From: Micromonospora purpureochromogenes
GTDB lineage: Bacteria > Actinomycetota > Actinomycetes > Mycobacteriales > Micromonosporaceae
Reading direction: 5' to 3'
DNA length: 64,000 nucleotides
Assembly: GCF_900091515.1 (NCBI RefSeq)
Contig: NZ_LT607410.1
Location: 3,534,001 to 3,598,000 of the forward strand
In this document: positions 18,140 to 28,069 of the stretch, in pieces
Layout of the letters: each line of letters starts with the position of its first letter
How positions within the stretch are numbered: the first letter of the stretch is position 1
Translations under genes and position numbers: made by a program
Notes under the pieces: generated by a model
Database searches by the model: none
Told to the model about the DNA's origin: nothing
What the model saw: the letters and a program-made list of their open reading frames with translations, nothing else

Positions 18140-20173
18140 ATGCGCCCCATCGCCGTGCCACGCAGACGTGTCCTGCTGGCTGCCGCCGTCGCCGCAGCCA
18201 CCGCCCTGCTCACCACCGGGCCGGTCGCCGCCGATCCGCTCCCCGCGGGGACCGCCGCGGCCGACGACCGGCAGCAGCAGTACGCCGCCGCGGCCGGGGA
18301 GTACGGCGTGCCGGAGAGCGTGCTGCTCGCCGTGTCGTACCTGGAGTCCCGTTGGGACACCCATGCCGGGCAGCCGAGCACCAGCGGCGGCTACGGGCCG
18401 ATGCACCTGACCGACGCCGCGCAGGTCGCGTCCACCCCCGCCAGCGGCCACGTCGACGAGAACGAGGACCCCCGGGGCGACGAGTCCCGCCCGCTGGCCG
18501 TCGACCCGGCACTGGGGGCCGCGCCCAGCGGGGACACCCTGCCGCAGGCGTCCCTGCAGACGCTCGACGCGGCGGCCGCCCTCACCGGCGTATCCCAGGA
18601 GGCGCTGCGCACCGACGCCGCCGCCAACATCCGTGGTGGCGCGGCGCTGCTGGCGTCGTACCAGCAGGAGCTCGGCGGGCCCGACGGTGCCGGCAGCGAC
18701 CCGGCGGCCTGGTACGGCGCGGTGGCCCGGTACTCCGGCGCGGACACCGAGGACGCGGCGGCGGCCTTCGCCGACGAGGTGTACGACCAGCTCGGCCTAG
18801 GCGCGAGCCGGACGACCGACGACGGCCACCGGGTGACCCTGGCCGCCCGGGCGGTGACGCCGGACGAGTCCGGGCTGCACCGGCTCGGGCTGCGCCGCGC
18901 CGAGCGGCCGGACGGCCTGGAGTGCCCGGTCCGCCTCGCCTGCGACTGGATCCCCGCCCCCTACGAGAAGTACGGCCCGAACCCGGGCGACTACGGCAAC
19001 CACGACCTCGGTGACCGGCCGGCCCAGCAGAAGATCGAGTACATCGTCATCCACGACACCGAGGGCTACTTCGGCCCGAGCGTGAAGCTGGTCCAGACGA
19101 AGACCTACCTGGGCTGGCACTACACGCTGCGGTCGGTGGACGGCTACGTCGCCCAGCACATCAAGGCCGAGAACGTCGGCTGGCACGCGGGCAACTGGTA
19201 CGTCAACGCCAAGTCCATCGGCATCGAACACGAGGGCTTCGCCGGCCACGGCACCTGGTACACCGAGGCGATGTACCGGACCTCGGCCAAGCTGGTCCGG
19301 CACCTGGCGCTGCGGTTCCAGATCCCGCTGGACCGCCAGCACATCCTCGGCCACGACAACGTCCCCGGCACCACCGCCGGTAACGTGGCCGGGATGCACT
19401 GGGACCCGGGCCCCTACTGGGACTGGTCGCACTACTTCGAGCTGATGAAGGCGCCGTTCCAGGCAACCGGCACCCCGCAGACCGGCCTGGTCACCATCGA
19501 CCCGGACTACGCCACCAACCAGCCGGCCTTCCTCGGCTGCAACCAGCAGCCGCCGGGCGTGCCGAAGCCGGTGCCGCCGGCCGTGCCCTGCCCGCTGCGC
19601 GGCTCGTCCCCGGTCATCCTGCGTACCGCCCCCAGCCTCGACGCGCCGCTGGTCAACGACCGGGGCCTGCGGCCGAACGGCACGCCGGACACCATGTACA
19701 TCTCCGACCACGGCGCCCGCGCCTCGGCCGGCCAGACGTACGCCCTCGCCGACGTCCAGGGCGACTGGACCGCGATCTGGTACCTCGGCCAGAAGGCCTG
19801 GTTCCTCAACCCGGCCTCGGCGCCGACCGCGAAGTGGGCGTCGGGCTTCGTCGTCACGCCGAGGCCGGGCCGGGCCACCATCCCGGTGTACGGGCGGGCC
19901 TACCCCGAGCAGGCCGCCTACCCGTCCACCATCCCGTACCAGCCGATCTCGCCGTTGCAGTACACCTTCGCGGCGGGCCAGCGGTACGCCCTCGGTGGGG
20001 TGCTGCCGGGCGAGTACTACCGCGCCGTCTCCTTCGACGGCTCGGCGCCGGGCGACCGGACGGTGGTCCGCGGCGCGAACCGGTACGTGCAGATCCAGTT
20101 CGGCCACCGGGTGATGTACGCGAACCTGGACGATGTCCTCGTCCTGCCCGCCGCGGTGGGCGCGTCCGGGTAG
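18140..20173 (+). CDS. Secreted N-acetylmuramoyl-L-alanine amidase
   Basis: A 677-residue exported protein. The N-terminus [18 protein letters not shown] is a signal sequence with a possible twin-arginine character. Residues about 45-260 look lysozyme/transglycosylase-like ([19 protein letters not shown]). The Amidase_2 domain, about 290-440, has zinc ligands in [14 protein letters not shown] and [10 protein letters not shown]. The C-terminal 200 residues look like SH3-type repeats. It hydrolyses the amide between MurNAc and L-Ala in peptidoglycan, in cell-wall turnover or competitor lysis. ATG at 18140 has GGAGG five bases upstream. It ends at a perfect hairpin. Confidence 0.9.
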   Translation: MRPIAVPRRRVLLAAAVAAATALLTTGPVAADPLPAGTAAADDRQQQYAAAAGEYGVPESVLLAVSYLESRWDTHAGQPSTSGGYGPMHLTDAAQVASTPASGHVDENEDPRGDESRPLAVDPALGAAPSGDTLPQASLQTLDAAAALTGVSQEALRTDAAANIRGGAALLASYQQELGGPDGAGSDPAAWYGAVARYSGADTEDAAAAFADEVYDQLGLGASRTTDDGHRVTLAARAVTPDESGLHRLGLRRAERPDGLECPVRLACDWIPAPYEKYGPNPGDYGNHDLGDRPAQQKIEYIVIHDTEGYFGPSVKLVQTKTYLGWHYTLRSVDGYVAQHIKAENVGWHAGNWYVNAKSIGIEHEGFAGHGTWYTEAMYRTSAKLVRHLALRFQIPLDRQHILGHDNVPGTTAGNVAGMHWDPGPYWDWSHYFELMKAPFQATGTPQTGLVTIDPDYATNQPAFLGCNQQPPGVPKPVPPAVPCPLRGSSPVILRTAPSLDAPLVNDRGLRPNGTPDTMYISDHGARASAGQTYALADVQGDWTAIWYLGQKAWFLNPASAPTAKWASGFVVTPRPGRATIPVYGRAYPEQAAYPSTIPYQPISPLQYTFAAGQRYALGGVLPGEYYRAVSFDGSAPGDRTVVRGANRYVQIQFGHRVMYANLDDVLVLPAAVGASG

Positions 20174-20193
20174 CCGTTCCCGGCGCACTCCGC

Positions 20194-20237
20194 GATCAAG
20201 GCCGTTACCAGCGTAGACGCGGGTAACGGCCTTGATC
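20194..20237. terminator. Bidirectional terminator, perfect 16-bp hairpin
   Basis: GATCAAGGCCGTTACC (20194-20209) and its exact complement (20222-20237) around a 12-base loop, between the convergent amidase and gluconokinase genes. The unusually AT-containing perfect arms suggest it may also be a dispersed palindromic element. Confidence 0.8.
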
Positions 20238-20258
20238 TGGTGCGGTATCCGGACCGAC

Positions 20259-20831
20259 CTACCCGAGCTGCGGCACAGGTGCTCCGGTGCTCGCGAGGCC
20301 GAGCCGGGCGACCGCCGCCGTGACGAGCTCGTCCGGAGCCAGCGAGACGTCGAGGACCACGCCCGACTCGTCCGGGCGCAGCGGCTCCAGGATCGCCGTC
20401 TGGGAATCCAGCAGGCTCGCCGGCATGTAGTGCCCGGCACGCCGGGACATCCGGTCCCGGATCACCTGCGCCGGCCCGTCCAGGTGGACGAAGTCCAGGT
20501 CCGGCGGCCCCTGCCGCAGCAGGTCCCGGTAGGACCGCTTCAGCGCGGAGCAGGCCAGCACCGTCGAGACTCCGTCGGCGTGGCGGGCGGCCATCCATGC
20601 GGCGAGGTCGCGGAGCCAGGGCCAGCGGGCCGCGTCGTCCAGCGGTACGCCCGAGCGCATCCGCGCCACGTTGGCCTCGGAGTGGAACTCGTCCGCCTCG
20701 GCGAACGTCAACCCGGTCAGCTCGCTGATCCCCCTGGCCACCGTCGTCTTGCCGGCACCGGACACGCCCATCACGACGACGTGCCGGGTCGGGGGCGGGT
20801 TGCCGTGGGTGGAACGCCCGTCACCAGTCAT
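20259..20831 (-). CDS. gntK: Gluconokinase
   Basis: A 190-residue P-loop kinase of the GntK family: Walker [42 protein letters not shown] (substrate and Mg2+ region) and [14 protein letters not shown]. It phosphorylates D-gluconate to 6-phosphogluconate. It is the last gene of the sugar-acid operon, and its ATG overlaps the stop of the mannonate dehydratase gene by 11 bases. The product enters the pentose phosphate or Entner-Doudoroff route. Confidence 0.93.
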   Translation of the reverse strand: MTGDGRSTHGNPPPTRHVVVMGVSGAGKTTVARGISELTGLTFAEADEFHSEANVARMRSGVPLDDAARWPWLRDLAAWMAARHADGVSTVLACSALKRSYRDLLRQGPPDLDFVHLDGPAQVIRDRMSRRAGHYMPASLLDSQTAILEPLRPDESGVVLDVSLAPDELVTAAVARLGLASTGAPVPQLG

Positions 20832-22050
20832 GGACGGTGCCGTCCTTGAGCCGGTTGAACGGCAGGTAGGCCGGCGTGTACGGGAACCGTGCGGCGGCCT
20901 GCTCGTCGAGTTCCACGCCGAGACCCGGCTGTTCCCCGGGGTGGAGGTAGCCGTCGGCGAAGGTGAACGACTGCCGGAACACCTCGTTGGTCAGTGGCCC
21001 GTGCTGCATGTACTCCTGGATGCCGAAGTTGTGGATGGCGAGGTCGAGGTGGAGCGCGGCCGCCATGCCGACCGGTGAGATGTCCGTCGGACCGTGGATA
21101 CCGGACTTGATCTGGTACTGCGCGGCGAAGTCGAGGAGCTTGCGCATGGCCGTGATACCCCCGGTGTGGGTGACGGCGGACCGCACGTAGTCGATGAGCT
21201 GTTCCCGGATGAGCGTCTGGTAGTCCCAGACCGTGTTGAAGACCTCGCCGATGGCCAGCGGCGTGACGGTGTGCTGGCGGACCAGCCGCAGCGCCTCCTG
21301 GTTCTCCGCCGGCGTGCAGTCCTCCAGCCAGAACAGGTCGTACGGTTCGAGGTCCTTGCCGAGCCGGGCGGCCTGGATCGGGGTCATCCGGTGATGGCCG
21401 TCGTGCAGCAGCGGCAGTTCGGGGCCGAACTCGTTGCGTACCGCCTCGAAGACGCCGGGGAGGTGGCGCAGGTAGGACCGGGTGTCCCAGTCCTCCTCGG
21501 CCGGCAGCGGGGTGCGCTGCGCCGGTTCGTAGTCGTACCGCTTGCCGTCGGGGCTGGGCTGCGCGGCGACCCCGTACACGGCGTTGATCCCCGGTACGGA
21601 GGTCTGCACCCGGATCGACCGGTAGCCGAGTTCGAGGTGGTTGCGGATCGAGTCGAACAGCTCGGGGATGTCCCGCCCGGAGGCGTGCCCGTACGCCATG
21701 ACGCCGGTCCGCGACGCGCCGCCGAGCAACTGGTAGAGGGGCATTCCGGCGGCCTTCGCCTTGATGTCCCAGAGCGCGACGTCGACGGCCGCGATCGCCG
21801 CCATGGTCACCGGTCCGCGCCGCCAGTACGCCGAGCGGTACAGGAACTGCCAGGTGTCCTCGATGCGGTGCGGGTCCCGCCCGATCAGCAGCGGGACGAC
21901 GTGGTCGGCCAGGTACGAGGCGACCGCCAGTTCGCGCCCGTTGAGGGTGCCGTCGCCCAGGCCGGTGAGCCCGTCGGCTGTGGTGATCTTCAGGGTGACG
22001 AAGTTGCGGTCGGGGCTGGTGACGATGACGTCCGCTGCGACAATCTTCAC
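20821..22050 (-). CDS. manD: D-mannonate dehydratase-like enolase-superfamily protein (ManD/RspA)
   Basis: A 409-residue member of the mandelate racemase group of the enolase superfamily. It begins [22 protein letters not shown], the typical ManD/RspA N-terminus. Metal and acid/base residues are visible in [11 protein letters not shown] (Asp, His), FWLEDC (Glu) and AIGEVF (Glu); RVQTSVPG carries the Arg and KRYDYEP the Tyr of the ManD loop. High-activity ManDs convert D-mannonate to 2-keto-3-deoxy-D-gluconate; some paralogues are weak or gluconate-specific. The coupled KDG kinase and aldolase support a catabolic role. GTG start at 22050 with GAAAGG upstream. Confidence 0.9.
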   Translation of the reverse strand: MKIVAADVIVTSPDRNFVTLKITTADGLTGLGDGTLNGRELAVASYLADHVVPLLIGRDPHRIEDTWQFLYRSAYWRRGPVTMAAIAAVDVALWDIKAKAAGMPLYQLLGGASRTGVMAYGHASGRDIPELFDSIRNHLELGYRSIRVQTSVPGINAVYGVAAQPSPDGKRYDYEPAQRTPLPAEEDWDTRSYLRHLPGVFEAVRNEFGPELPLLHDGHHRMTPIQAARLGKDLEPYDLFWLEDCTPAENQEALRLVRQHTVTPLAIGEVFNTVWDYQTLIREQLIDYVRSAVTHTGGITAMRKLLDFAAQYQIKSGIHGPTDISPVGMAAALHLDLAIHNFGIQEYMQHGPLTNEVFRQSFTFADGYLHPGEQPGLGVELDEQAAARFPYTPAYLPFNRLKDGTVHDW

Positions 22051-22073
22051 GGGGTGCCTTTCTCAGGTGGTGC

Positions 22074-23027
22074 TCAGCGAAGGGTGTTTCCGGGCTCGTG
22101 GCCGTCGAGAAGGGACAGTTCGTCGCGGCGGGGCAGCCCCTCCCAGTCGCCGTGACCGGCGACGGCGAAGGCGCCGAGGGTCACCGCGCGGCGCAGGCGG
22201 CCGGCCAGGTCCAGTCCGTCGAGGTGCCCGGAGAGGTAGCCGGCGGTGAACGCGTCGCCCGCGCCGACGGTGTCCACCGCGGTCACGCGCACCGCCGCGA
22301 CCTGCCGCACGCCGTCGCGGGTGTACGCCCGGGCGCCGTCGGCGCCCAGCTTGACCAGCACGGTCTCCACTCCGCGCGCCAGCAGGCCCGCCACGGCCGT
22401 GGACTCGTCCGACCCCGCTTCGCCGACGAGGTCCAGTTCGTCGGCGGAGGCGATGACGACCGACGCGTGGGCGGCCAGCGGGGCCAGCACGGCGCGGGCG
22501 GCTTCCCGCGTCCAGAGCCGGCTGCGGTGGTTGACGTCGAGGCTGACGAGCATCCCGGACCGGGATCCGGTCTCGGCCGCCCACCGGGTGGCCTCGCGGG
22601 CGCTGTCGGACAGTGCCGGGGTGATCCCGGTCAGGTGCAGCACCCGGGCACCGTCGCCGATCGGCCGGCGCAGGTCCGCCACGCGCAGGGCCGATCCGGC
22701 CGAGCCCGCCCGGTGGTACCGCACCCGGGTCAGGTCGGCGGTGCGCCGTTCCAGGAACAGCAGACCGGCCGGCCGGTCGGGATCCCTGGTCACGTCGTCC
22801 ACGCCGACGCCCTCGGCGCGCAACTGCCGCAGCACGTACTCGCCCAGCTCGTCGTCGCTGACCCGGCCCACCCAGGCGACCCGGTGCCCGAGCCGGGCCA
22901 GACCGATCGCGACGTTGGACTCCGCCCCGGCCAGGTGCATGGTCAGCGCGCGCCCGGCGGCCAGCGGGCCGGGCGCCCGCAGCGACACCAGCGCCTCGCC
23001 GAAGGTGAGCAGGTCGACCGCGGTCAT
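22074..23027 (-). CDS. kdgK: 2-keto-3-deoxygluconate kinase (PfkB family)
   Basis: A 317-residue ribokinase-family enzyme with FGEALVSLRAPG at the N-terminus, AGAESNVAIGLARLG for substrate binding, and the PfkB catalytic signature DTVGAGDAFTAGYLSG. In this operon it should phosphorylate 2-keto-3-deoxygluconate (and possibly deoxygalactonate) to the 6-phosphate used by the adjacent aldolase. ATG overlaps the aldolase stop by four bases. Confidence 0.92.
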   Translation of the reverse strand: MTAVDLLTFGEALVSLRAPGPLAAGRALTMHLAGAESNVAIGLARLGHRVAWVGRVSDDELGEYVLRQLRAEGVGVDDVTRDPDRPAGLLFLERRTADLTRVRYHRAGSAGSALRVADLRRPIGDGARVLHLTGITPALSDSAREATRWAAETGSRSGMLVSLDVNHRSRLWTREAARAVLAPLAAHASVVIASADELDLVGEAGSDESTAVAGLLARGVETVLVKLGADGARAYTRDGVRQVAAVRVTAVDTVGAGDAFTAGYLSGHLDGLDLAGRLRRAVTLGAFAVAGHGDWEGLPRRDELSLLDGHEPGNTLR

Positions 23028-23662
23028 GAGGCCGGCGGGCGGGCCGCAGCCGCCAGATAGGCCCGCGCCCGGTGGCGCAGCCCGTCGAGGTCACCGCCGG
23101 ATGCGGCGTCCCCGACCAGCGGGCCGCCGACGCCGACGGCGATCGCCCCGGCGCTCAGATAGGCGGGCATCTCGGCCAGGCCCACCCCGCCGACCGCGAC
23201 GAACGCAATGTCCGGGAACGGGTCGCGCAGCGCCTTCAGGTACGCCGGGCCGCCGAGGGCCGCCGGGAAGAGCTTCACGGCCGACGCCCCCATCCGTACG
23301 GCCGTGTACGCCTCGGTCGGGGTGAGCGCCCCGGCGGCGACCGGTAGTCCGCGGCGCACCGCCTCGGGGATGGACTCGACGACGGCCGGGGTGACGATGA
23401 ACTGCGCGCCGGCGGCGATCACGTCGGCGACGTCGCCGACGGTCAGCACCGTTCCCGCGCCGACCAGCGCTCCGGCGGGCGCGGCCGAACGGATGGCCGC
23501 GATGGCGTGCGGCGCGTCCGGCGTCGTGAGGGCCACCTCGAGAACGCGGACGCCCTCTTCCAGCAGCGCGATGCCGGTGGCGACCGCGGCGGCGGTGTCG
23601 GTGCCGCGGATGACCGCCAGGACGCGGGCCGCGGCGAGTTCGGTGGTCAGGTCGAGAGTCAT
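23024..23662 (-). CDS. eda: 2-keto-3-deoxy-6-phosphogluconate/galactonate aldolase
   Basis: A 212-residue class I aldolase. Catalytic Glu is in RVLEVALTTP, the Schiff-base Lys in ASAVKLFPAALGG, and the phosphate site in VAVGGVG. It splits KDPG (or KDPGal) to pyruvate and glyceraldehyde-3-phosphate. ATG at 23662 gives the usual family length; an upstream ATG at 23671 would overlap the dehydratase stop. The ribosome-binding site is weak (GGAATGG), consistent with translational coupling. It overlaps kdgK by four bases. Confidence 0.92.
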   Translation of the reverse strand: MTLDLTTELAAARVLAVIRGTDTAAAVATGIALLEEGVRVLEVALTTPDAPHAIAAIRSAAPAGALVGAGTVLTVGDVADVIAAGAQFIVTPAVVESIPEAVRRGLPVAAGALTPTEAYTAVRMGASAVKLFPAALGGPAYLKALRDPFPDIAFVAVGGVGLAEMPAYLSAGAIAVGVGGPLVGDAASGGDLDGLRHRARAYLAAAARPPAS

Positions 23663-23664
23663 GG

Positions 23665-24813
23665 TCACCATTCCGCGTAGGAGCCGTCGCGGTGCCGCCA
23701 CATCGGGCTGCGCCAGGCGTGGCCGCGCTTGTCGGCCGCGCGTACCGCCTGCTCGTCGATCTCGATGCCCAGCCCCGGCGCGGTGAGCCGCTCGACGTGC
23801 CCGTCGACGAAGGTCAGCGGCGTCTTGTCCAGGCAGTAGTCGAGCACCTCGGCGCCGAGGTTGTAGTGGATGCCGATGCTCTGTTCCTGGATCAGGAAGT
23901 TGGGCGTGGCGAAGCCGACCTGCAGGCAGGCCGCCAGGGCGATCGGCCCGAGCGGGCAGTGCGGGGCGAGCTGCACGTCGTAGACCTCGGCGAGCGCGGC
24001 GATCTTGCGTACCTCGGTGATGCCGCCGGCGTGCGAGAGGTCCGGCTGGGCGACCGCGATGCCGGCCTGGAGGACGGGCAGGAACTCCTGCCGGCTGTAG
24101 AGCCGCTCGCCGGTCGACACCGGGGTGGTGGTGGACCGGACGAAGTCGCCGATGAGGTGGGAGTTCTCCGGCACGACCGGCTCCTCGAGGAACAGCGGCC
24201 GGTACGGCTCCAGCAGCGGTGCGACGCGGCGGGCGTTGGCGAGGGTGAACCGGCCGTGGAAGTCGACGGCGACGTCGCGCTCGTCGCCGAGCACCTCGCG
24301 GGCGGCGGCCACCCGCTGGACCACCCCGTCCAGTTCGGCGACCGACGCGATCGGGCTCATCCGCCCGGAGGCGTTCATCTTGACGGCGGTCAGGCCCGCC
24401 GCCACCTGCGCGGCGATGTGGTCGCGGACCTCGCTCGGCTCGTCGCCGCCGACCCAGCCGTAGACCCGGATCCGGTCGCGGACGGGTCCGCCGAGCAGTT
24501 GGTGCACCGGTGCGCCGTACCGCTTGCCGGCGATGTCCCAGAGCGCCTGGTCGAGGCCGGAAACGGCGCTGGCCAGGATCGGGCCGCCCCGGTAGAACGA
24601 GCCCTTGGTCATGACCTGCCAGTGGTCCTCGATCCGCAGCGCGTCCCGGCCGATCAGGAGTTCACCGAGCTGCTCGACGGCGGCCCGGACGGTTTCGGAG
24701 CGCCCCTCGCAGGTTGCCTCGCCCCAGCCGACGATCCCGGATTCGGTCTCGACGCGGACGAAGAGCCAGCGGGGGGCGACGAGGAACGTCTCGATTCGGG
24801 CGATTGTCGTCAT
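23665..24813 (-). CDS. dgoD: D-galactonate dehydratase-like enzyme
   Basis: A 382-residue mandelate-racemase-group dehydratase closest in pattern to DgoD: RIETFLVAPRWLFVRVETESGIVGWGEAT at the start, VDFHGRF (metal Asp and catalytic His), LFLEEPV (Glu), STGERL (Glu) and LAPHCPLGP (His). It should dehydrate D-galactonate to 2-keto-3-deoxygalactonate; other aldonates are possible. It is the first catabolic gene after the transporter, starting 7 bp past the permease gene. The operon has two distinct dehydratases feeding one kinase/aldolase pair. Confidence 0.9.
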   Translation of the reverse strand: MTTIARIETFLVAPRWLFVRVETESGIVGWGEATCEGRSETVRAAVEQLGELLIGRDALRIEDHWQVMTKGSFYRGGPILASAVSGLDQALWDIAGKRYGAPVHQLLGGPVRDRIRVYGWVGGDEPSEVRDHIAAQVAAGLTAVKMNASGRMSPIASVAELDGVVQRVAAAREVLGDERDVAVDFHGRFTLANARRVAPLLEPYRPLFLEEPVVPENSHLIGDFVRSTTTPVSTGERLYSRQEFLPVLQAGIAVAQPDLSHAGGITEVRKIAALAEVYDVQLAPHCPLGPIALAACLQVGFATPNFLIQEQSIGIHYNLGAEVLDYCLDKTPLTFVDGHVERLTAPGLGIEIDEQAVRAADKRGHAWRSPMWRHRDGSYAEW

Positions 24814-24820
24814 GGTGTCC

Positions 24821-25636
24821 TCAGCCCTTCGTCGCGCCGGCGGTGAGCCCGGAGACGACGTACTTCTGCACGAACAGCGCGATCAGCATGATCGGCAGGG
24901 TGACGACGGTGGCCGCCGCCATCAGGCCGCCCCAGTCGATGCTGGCGTAGCCGACGAAGTCGAAGATCGCGACGGGCAGGGTCTTGGTGTCGGCGCCGGA
25001 GAGCACCAGGGCGAACATGAAGTTGTTCCAGGAGAAGATGAAGGACAGGATGCCGGCCGTCGCCACGCCCGGCACCGAGAGCGGCAGCGTGATCCGGCGG
25101 AACGCCCCGATGTGGGTCAGCCCGTCCACGAGTGCCGCCTCCTCGAGTTCGAGGGGGAGGCCGTCGAAGTAGCCCATCATGATGTAGACCACCAGCGGCA
25201 GCGACACGAACATGTGGCTGAGGATCAGCACGCCGAACCCGCCGACCATCTGCAGGTTGGAGAAGACGTAGTACCAGGGCACCAGCAGCGAGACACCGGG
25301 GATGACCCGTGCCATGAGCACCACCAGCGCCGACTTGCGCATGTTGAACCGGCTCATCGAGTAGGCCGCCGGCACGCCGAGCAGCAGGGAGAGCGCGGTG
25401 GCGGCGAAGGCCACCCAGAGGCTGTTGCCGATGAACTGGACGTAGTTCGCCTGCTTCAGGACGTTGGCGTAGTTGTCCACGGTGGGCGAGAAGACGACCG
25501 CCTTGCCCGTGTCGTAGATGTCGACGTTGGTCTTGAACGACGCGGCGATCATCCAGAACAGCGGTGCGAGCAGCGCGATCACCACGACGGCGAGCGCCAC
25601 GAAGCGGAAGATCCGGTAGGCGGAGCGAGCCTTCAT
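24821..25636 (-). CDS. Carbohydrate ABC transporter permease (MalG/UgpE-like)
   Basis: A 271-residue membrane protein with six hydrophobic helices and the EAA loop LEEAALVDGLTHIGAFRRITLPLS, the docking site for a shared MsiK-type ATPase. No ATPase gene is present in the operon, as is common in actinomycetes. Start ATG overlaps the stop of the first permease gene. Partner: the 25633-26577 permease and the lipoprotein binding protein. Confidence 0.95.
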   Translation of the reverse strand: MKARSAYRIFRFVALAVVVIALLAPLFWMIAASFKTNVDIYDTGKAVVFSPTVDNYANVLKQANYVQFIGNSLWVAFAATALSLLLGVPAAYSMSRFNMRKSALVVLMARVIPGVSLLVPWYYVFSNLQMVGGFGVLILSHMFVSLPLVVYIMMGYFDGLPLELEEAALVDGLTHIGAFRRITLPLSVPGVATAGILSFIFSWNNFMFALVLSGADTKTLPVAIFDFVGYASIDWGGLMAAATVVTLPIMLIALFVQKYVVSGLTAGATKG

Positions 25637-26577
25637 CGCTGCGCCTCCTTCCTGCGGGACGTCAGGGCCCACATCGACCCGATGATGATCAAGAAGAAGA
25701 TGATGAGGACCGTCGATGAGATGCCGTACTCGTTGTAGTCGAAGCTCAGGCCGTAGGCGTACACGTTGAGCGTCTCGACCTCGTGGAACGAGCCGCCGCC
25801 GCGGCCCTTGGTGGCGTAGAGGATGTCGAAGGTCTTCAGCGCGTCGATGCCGCGCAGCAGGATCGCGACGATCACGGTGGGCATCACCAGCGGCAGGGTG
25901 ACGTGCCGGAACCGCTGCCAGCTGCTGGCGCCGTCGATGCGCGCCGCCTCCTGGGGCTCGTCGGAGAGCGAGCTCAGGCCGGCGAGCAGGATCAGCACGA
26001 CCATCGGCGTCCACTGCCAGACGTCGATGAAGATCGTCGTGGGTAGGGCCGAGTGCTGGCCGGCGAGCCACGGCTGGGGTCCGATTCCTACCCAGCCGAG
26101 CACCTGGTTGGCCAGACCGATGTTCGGGTCGAAGATGAGCCGCCACATCATGCCGACCGCGACCGGGGTGGCGACCAGCGGCATCAGGATGGCCACCCGG
26201 ACCCACTTCTGGCCCCGGAACGGCCGCCACAGCAGTAGCGCGACGGCCATGCCGAGCACGACCTCGAACAGCAGCGCGACGACGGTGAACGCGGCGGTCC
26301 GCCCGACGGCGGGCCAGAAGCGGTCGGTGTCCGAGAGCACCTCGACGTAGTTCTGGAAGCCCACGAACTCCGACTCGGCCCGCACCGAACCCTCGGCGTC
26401 GGTCAGGCTCAGATAGCCGGTCCAGGCCAGCGGGAAGACGATCAGCGCGGCGACGAACACCATGGCGGGCGCCGCGAAGAGCCACTTGCGATGGTCGTTG
26501 GCCCAGCGGGCCCAGCCGGGCGTGTCGGGTGTGACGGAGGCGTCGTGGGGTCTGGTGCGGGTGGTGACTGTTGCCAT
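25633..26577 (-). CDS. Carbohydrate ABC transporter permease (MalF/UgpA-like)
   Basis: A 314-residue membrane protein with a cytoplasmic N-terminus (about 30 residues), six helices and the EAA loop PQEAARIDGASSWQRFRHVTLPLV. ATG at 26577 has GGAG seven bases upstream and lies 76 bp after the binding-protein gene. It imports the oxidised sugar degraded by the downstream enzymes. Confidence 0.95.
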   Translation of the reverse strand: MATVTTRTRPHDASVTPDTPGWARWANDHRKWLFAAPAMVFVAALIVFPLAWTGYLSLTDAEGSVRAESEFVGFQNYVEVLSDTDRFWPAVGRTAAFTVVALLFEVVLGMAVALLLWRPFRGQKWVRVAILMPLVATPVAVGMMWRLIFDPNIGLANQVLGWVGIGPQPWLAGQHSALPTTIFIDVWQWTPMVVLILLAGLSSLSDEPQEAARIDGASSWQRFRHVTLPLVMPTVIVAILLRGIDALKTFDILYATKGRGGGSFHEVETLNVYAYGLSFDYNEYGISSTVLIIFFLIIIGSMWALTSRRKEAQR

Positions 26578-26653
26578 GAGATCTCCGGGGTGGGCGGGCC
26601 GGACGGGGGAGTGGGGTGGCGGAGCCGGACGGCGCCGCCACCCCGCGCTCGGC

Positions 26654-27949
26654 TTACTTGGCCTCGTCGTCCAGGAACTTCTGGAACGCCGTGTTGGCGG
26701 TCTCGGCCGCGGCCGCCGCGTCCTTGCCGGCGATGGCGTCGACGATCGGCTGGCCGACGATCTCCCGGGCCTGGGCGACCTTGTTGACCAGCGGGCGGTC
26801 GTGACCGACGCCGTCCTTGGTGCTGGCGGCGATGGCCTCGACGAGGTCCTTCGGGTAGGACGCGGTGCCCTCCGGGTTGGCCCAGACCGAGGTACGCGCG
26901 CTCGGCACACCGGCCTTCTGCTGCGCGAGCGTCTGCTCCTTGCCGGTCGCCCACTCGACGAACTTCCAGGCGTTGCTCTGGTTCTTCGAGCCGTCGTTGA
27001 CGCCCAGCGCCCAGGAGGGGATGTTGTAGGGCTTCGAACCGGCCGGGCCGGCCGGGAACGGCGCGAAGCCGACGGTGTCGGAGACCTTCGACTTGGTCGG
27101 GTCGGTGGCGTTCTTGTAGAGCGAGTTGGCCTCGGTGTAGAAGGCGGCCTTGCCCTGGGTGAAGATGGCCATCGCCTCCGGCCAGCTCATGTCGGTGCTG
27201 ACGTTGGCCGGGCCCTGGTCCTTGATCAGCCCGCCGTAGTACGCGTACGCCTGCTTGGCCTGCTCGGTGTTGACGGTGGCCTTGCCGCTGCTGTCGACGA
27301 AGTCACCGCCGAAGCTGTAGAGGAAGCTGGAGAACTGGGTGACCGCCGGCGACTTGCCGGTACGGGCGACGAAGCCGGCGACGTTCGGATCGGCCGCCTT
27401 GATCTTCGTGGCCGCCGCCTTGAGCTCGTCGAGCGTCTTCGGCGGGGCGGTCAGGCCGGCCTTGGCCAGCAGGTCCTTGCGGTAGTACAGGACCTCCTGC
27501 TCGGTGATGATCGGCACCCCGACCGCCTTGCCCTCGTACGAGGTGGCCTGCACCGGGCCGGCCTGGAAGTCGCTGTAGTCCCAGTCCTTGTTGGACTTGA
27601 CCTCGTCGGACAGGTCGGCGAGGTACTTGTTCTTGGCGAACAGCTTCCCCTCCTGCAGGGGGCGGTACATCATCACGTCGATGTCGCCGGAGCCGGCGTT
27701 CAGCTTGACGTTGTACTGGTCGGAGAGCTGGTCCTCGCCGAGCTGGGTGAGCTCGACCTTGAGCCCCGTCTGCTTCTCGAACTCGGGCAGGGCCTTCTTG
27801 ATGTTCTCCGTCCACACGTGGTTGGCCAGGGTCACCCGGACCGTCTTGGAAGCGCTGCTGTCCTCACCGCCACCGCCGCACGCGCTCAGGCCCATGGCGG
27901 CAACCACGGCCAGAGAAGTTCCGATTATCGATCGACGCCGCACGTCCAT
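26654..27949 (-). CDS. Sugar ABC transporter substrate-binding lipoprotein
   Basis: A 431-residue family 1 extracellular binding protein. The signal peptide MDVRRRSIIGTSLAVVAAMGL leads to lipobox LSAC, so it is anchored to the membrane by a lipidated Cys. Mature protein features include VPIITEQEVLYYRKDLLAKAGL and a C-terminal ATGKEQTLAQQKAG region. ATG at 27949 follows AGAAGGAGAG. It is the first gene of the sugar-acid operon. The ligand is probably galactonate, mannonate, gluconate or an oligomer of uronic acids; this is inferred from the enzymes. Confidence 0.93.
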   Translation of the reverse strand: MDVRRRSIIGTSLAVVAAMGLSACGGGGEDSSASKTVRVTLANHVWTENIKKALPEFEKQTGLKVELTQLGEDQLSDQYNVKLNAGSGDIDVMMYRPLQEGKLFAKNKYLADLSDEVKSNKDWDYSDFQAGPVQATSYEGKAVGVPIITEQEVLYYRKDLLAKAGLTAPPKTLDELKAAATKIKAADPNVAGFVARTGKSPAVTQFSSFLYSFGGDFVDSSGKATVNTEQAKQAYAYYGGLIKDQGPANVSTDMSWPEAMAIFTQGKAAFYTEANSLYKNATDPTKSKVSDTVGFAPFPAGPAGSKPYNIPSWALGVNDGSKNQSNAWKFVEWATGKEQTLAQQKAGVPSARTSVWANPEGTASYPKDLVEAIAASTKDGVGHDRPLVNKVAQAREIVGQPIVDAIAGKDAAAAAETANTAFQKFLDDEAK

Positions 27950-27995
27950 CTCTCCTTCTGTCGTGGCCGCCGCCCGGGGGGAGGAGCGCCACATC

Positions 27996-28017
27996 GTCGT
28001 AACGTCCGCTTAACGAC
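27996..28017. promoter_or_regulatory. Imperfect inverted repeat in the binding-protein/FadR divergent region
   Basis: GTCGTAA (27996-28002) and TTAACGAC (28010-28017) form an imperfect palindrome about 50 bases upstream of both starts. A good position for the operator of the divergent FadR-type regulator, but the match to any family consensus cannot be shown. Confidence 0.35.
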
Positions 28018-28069
28018 CGGATGCTAGGCCGAAAAAGCCGACTTATTCAAGGGGTGATCTCCAACTGAT

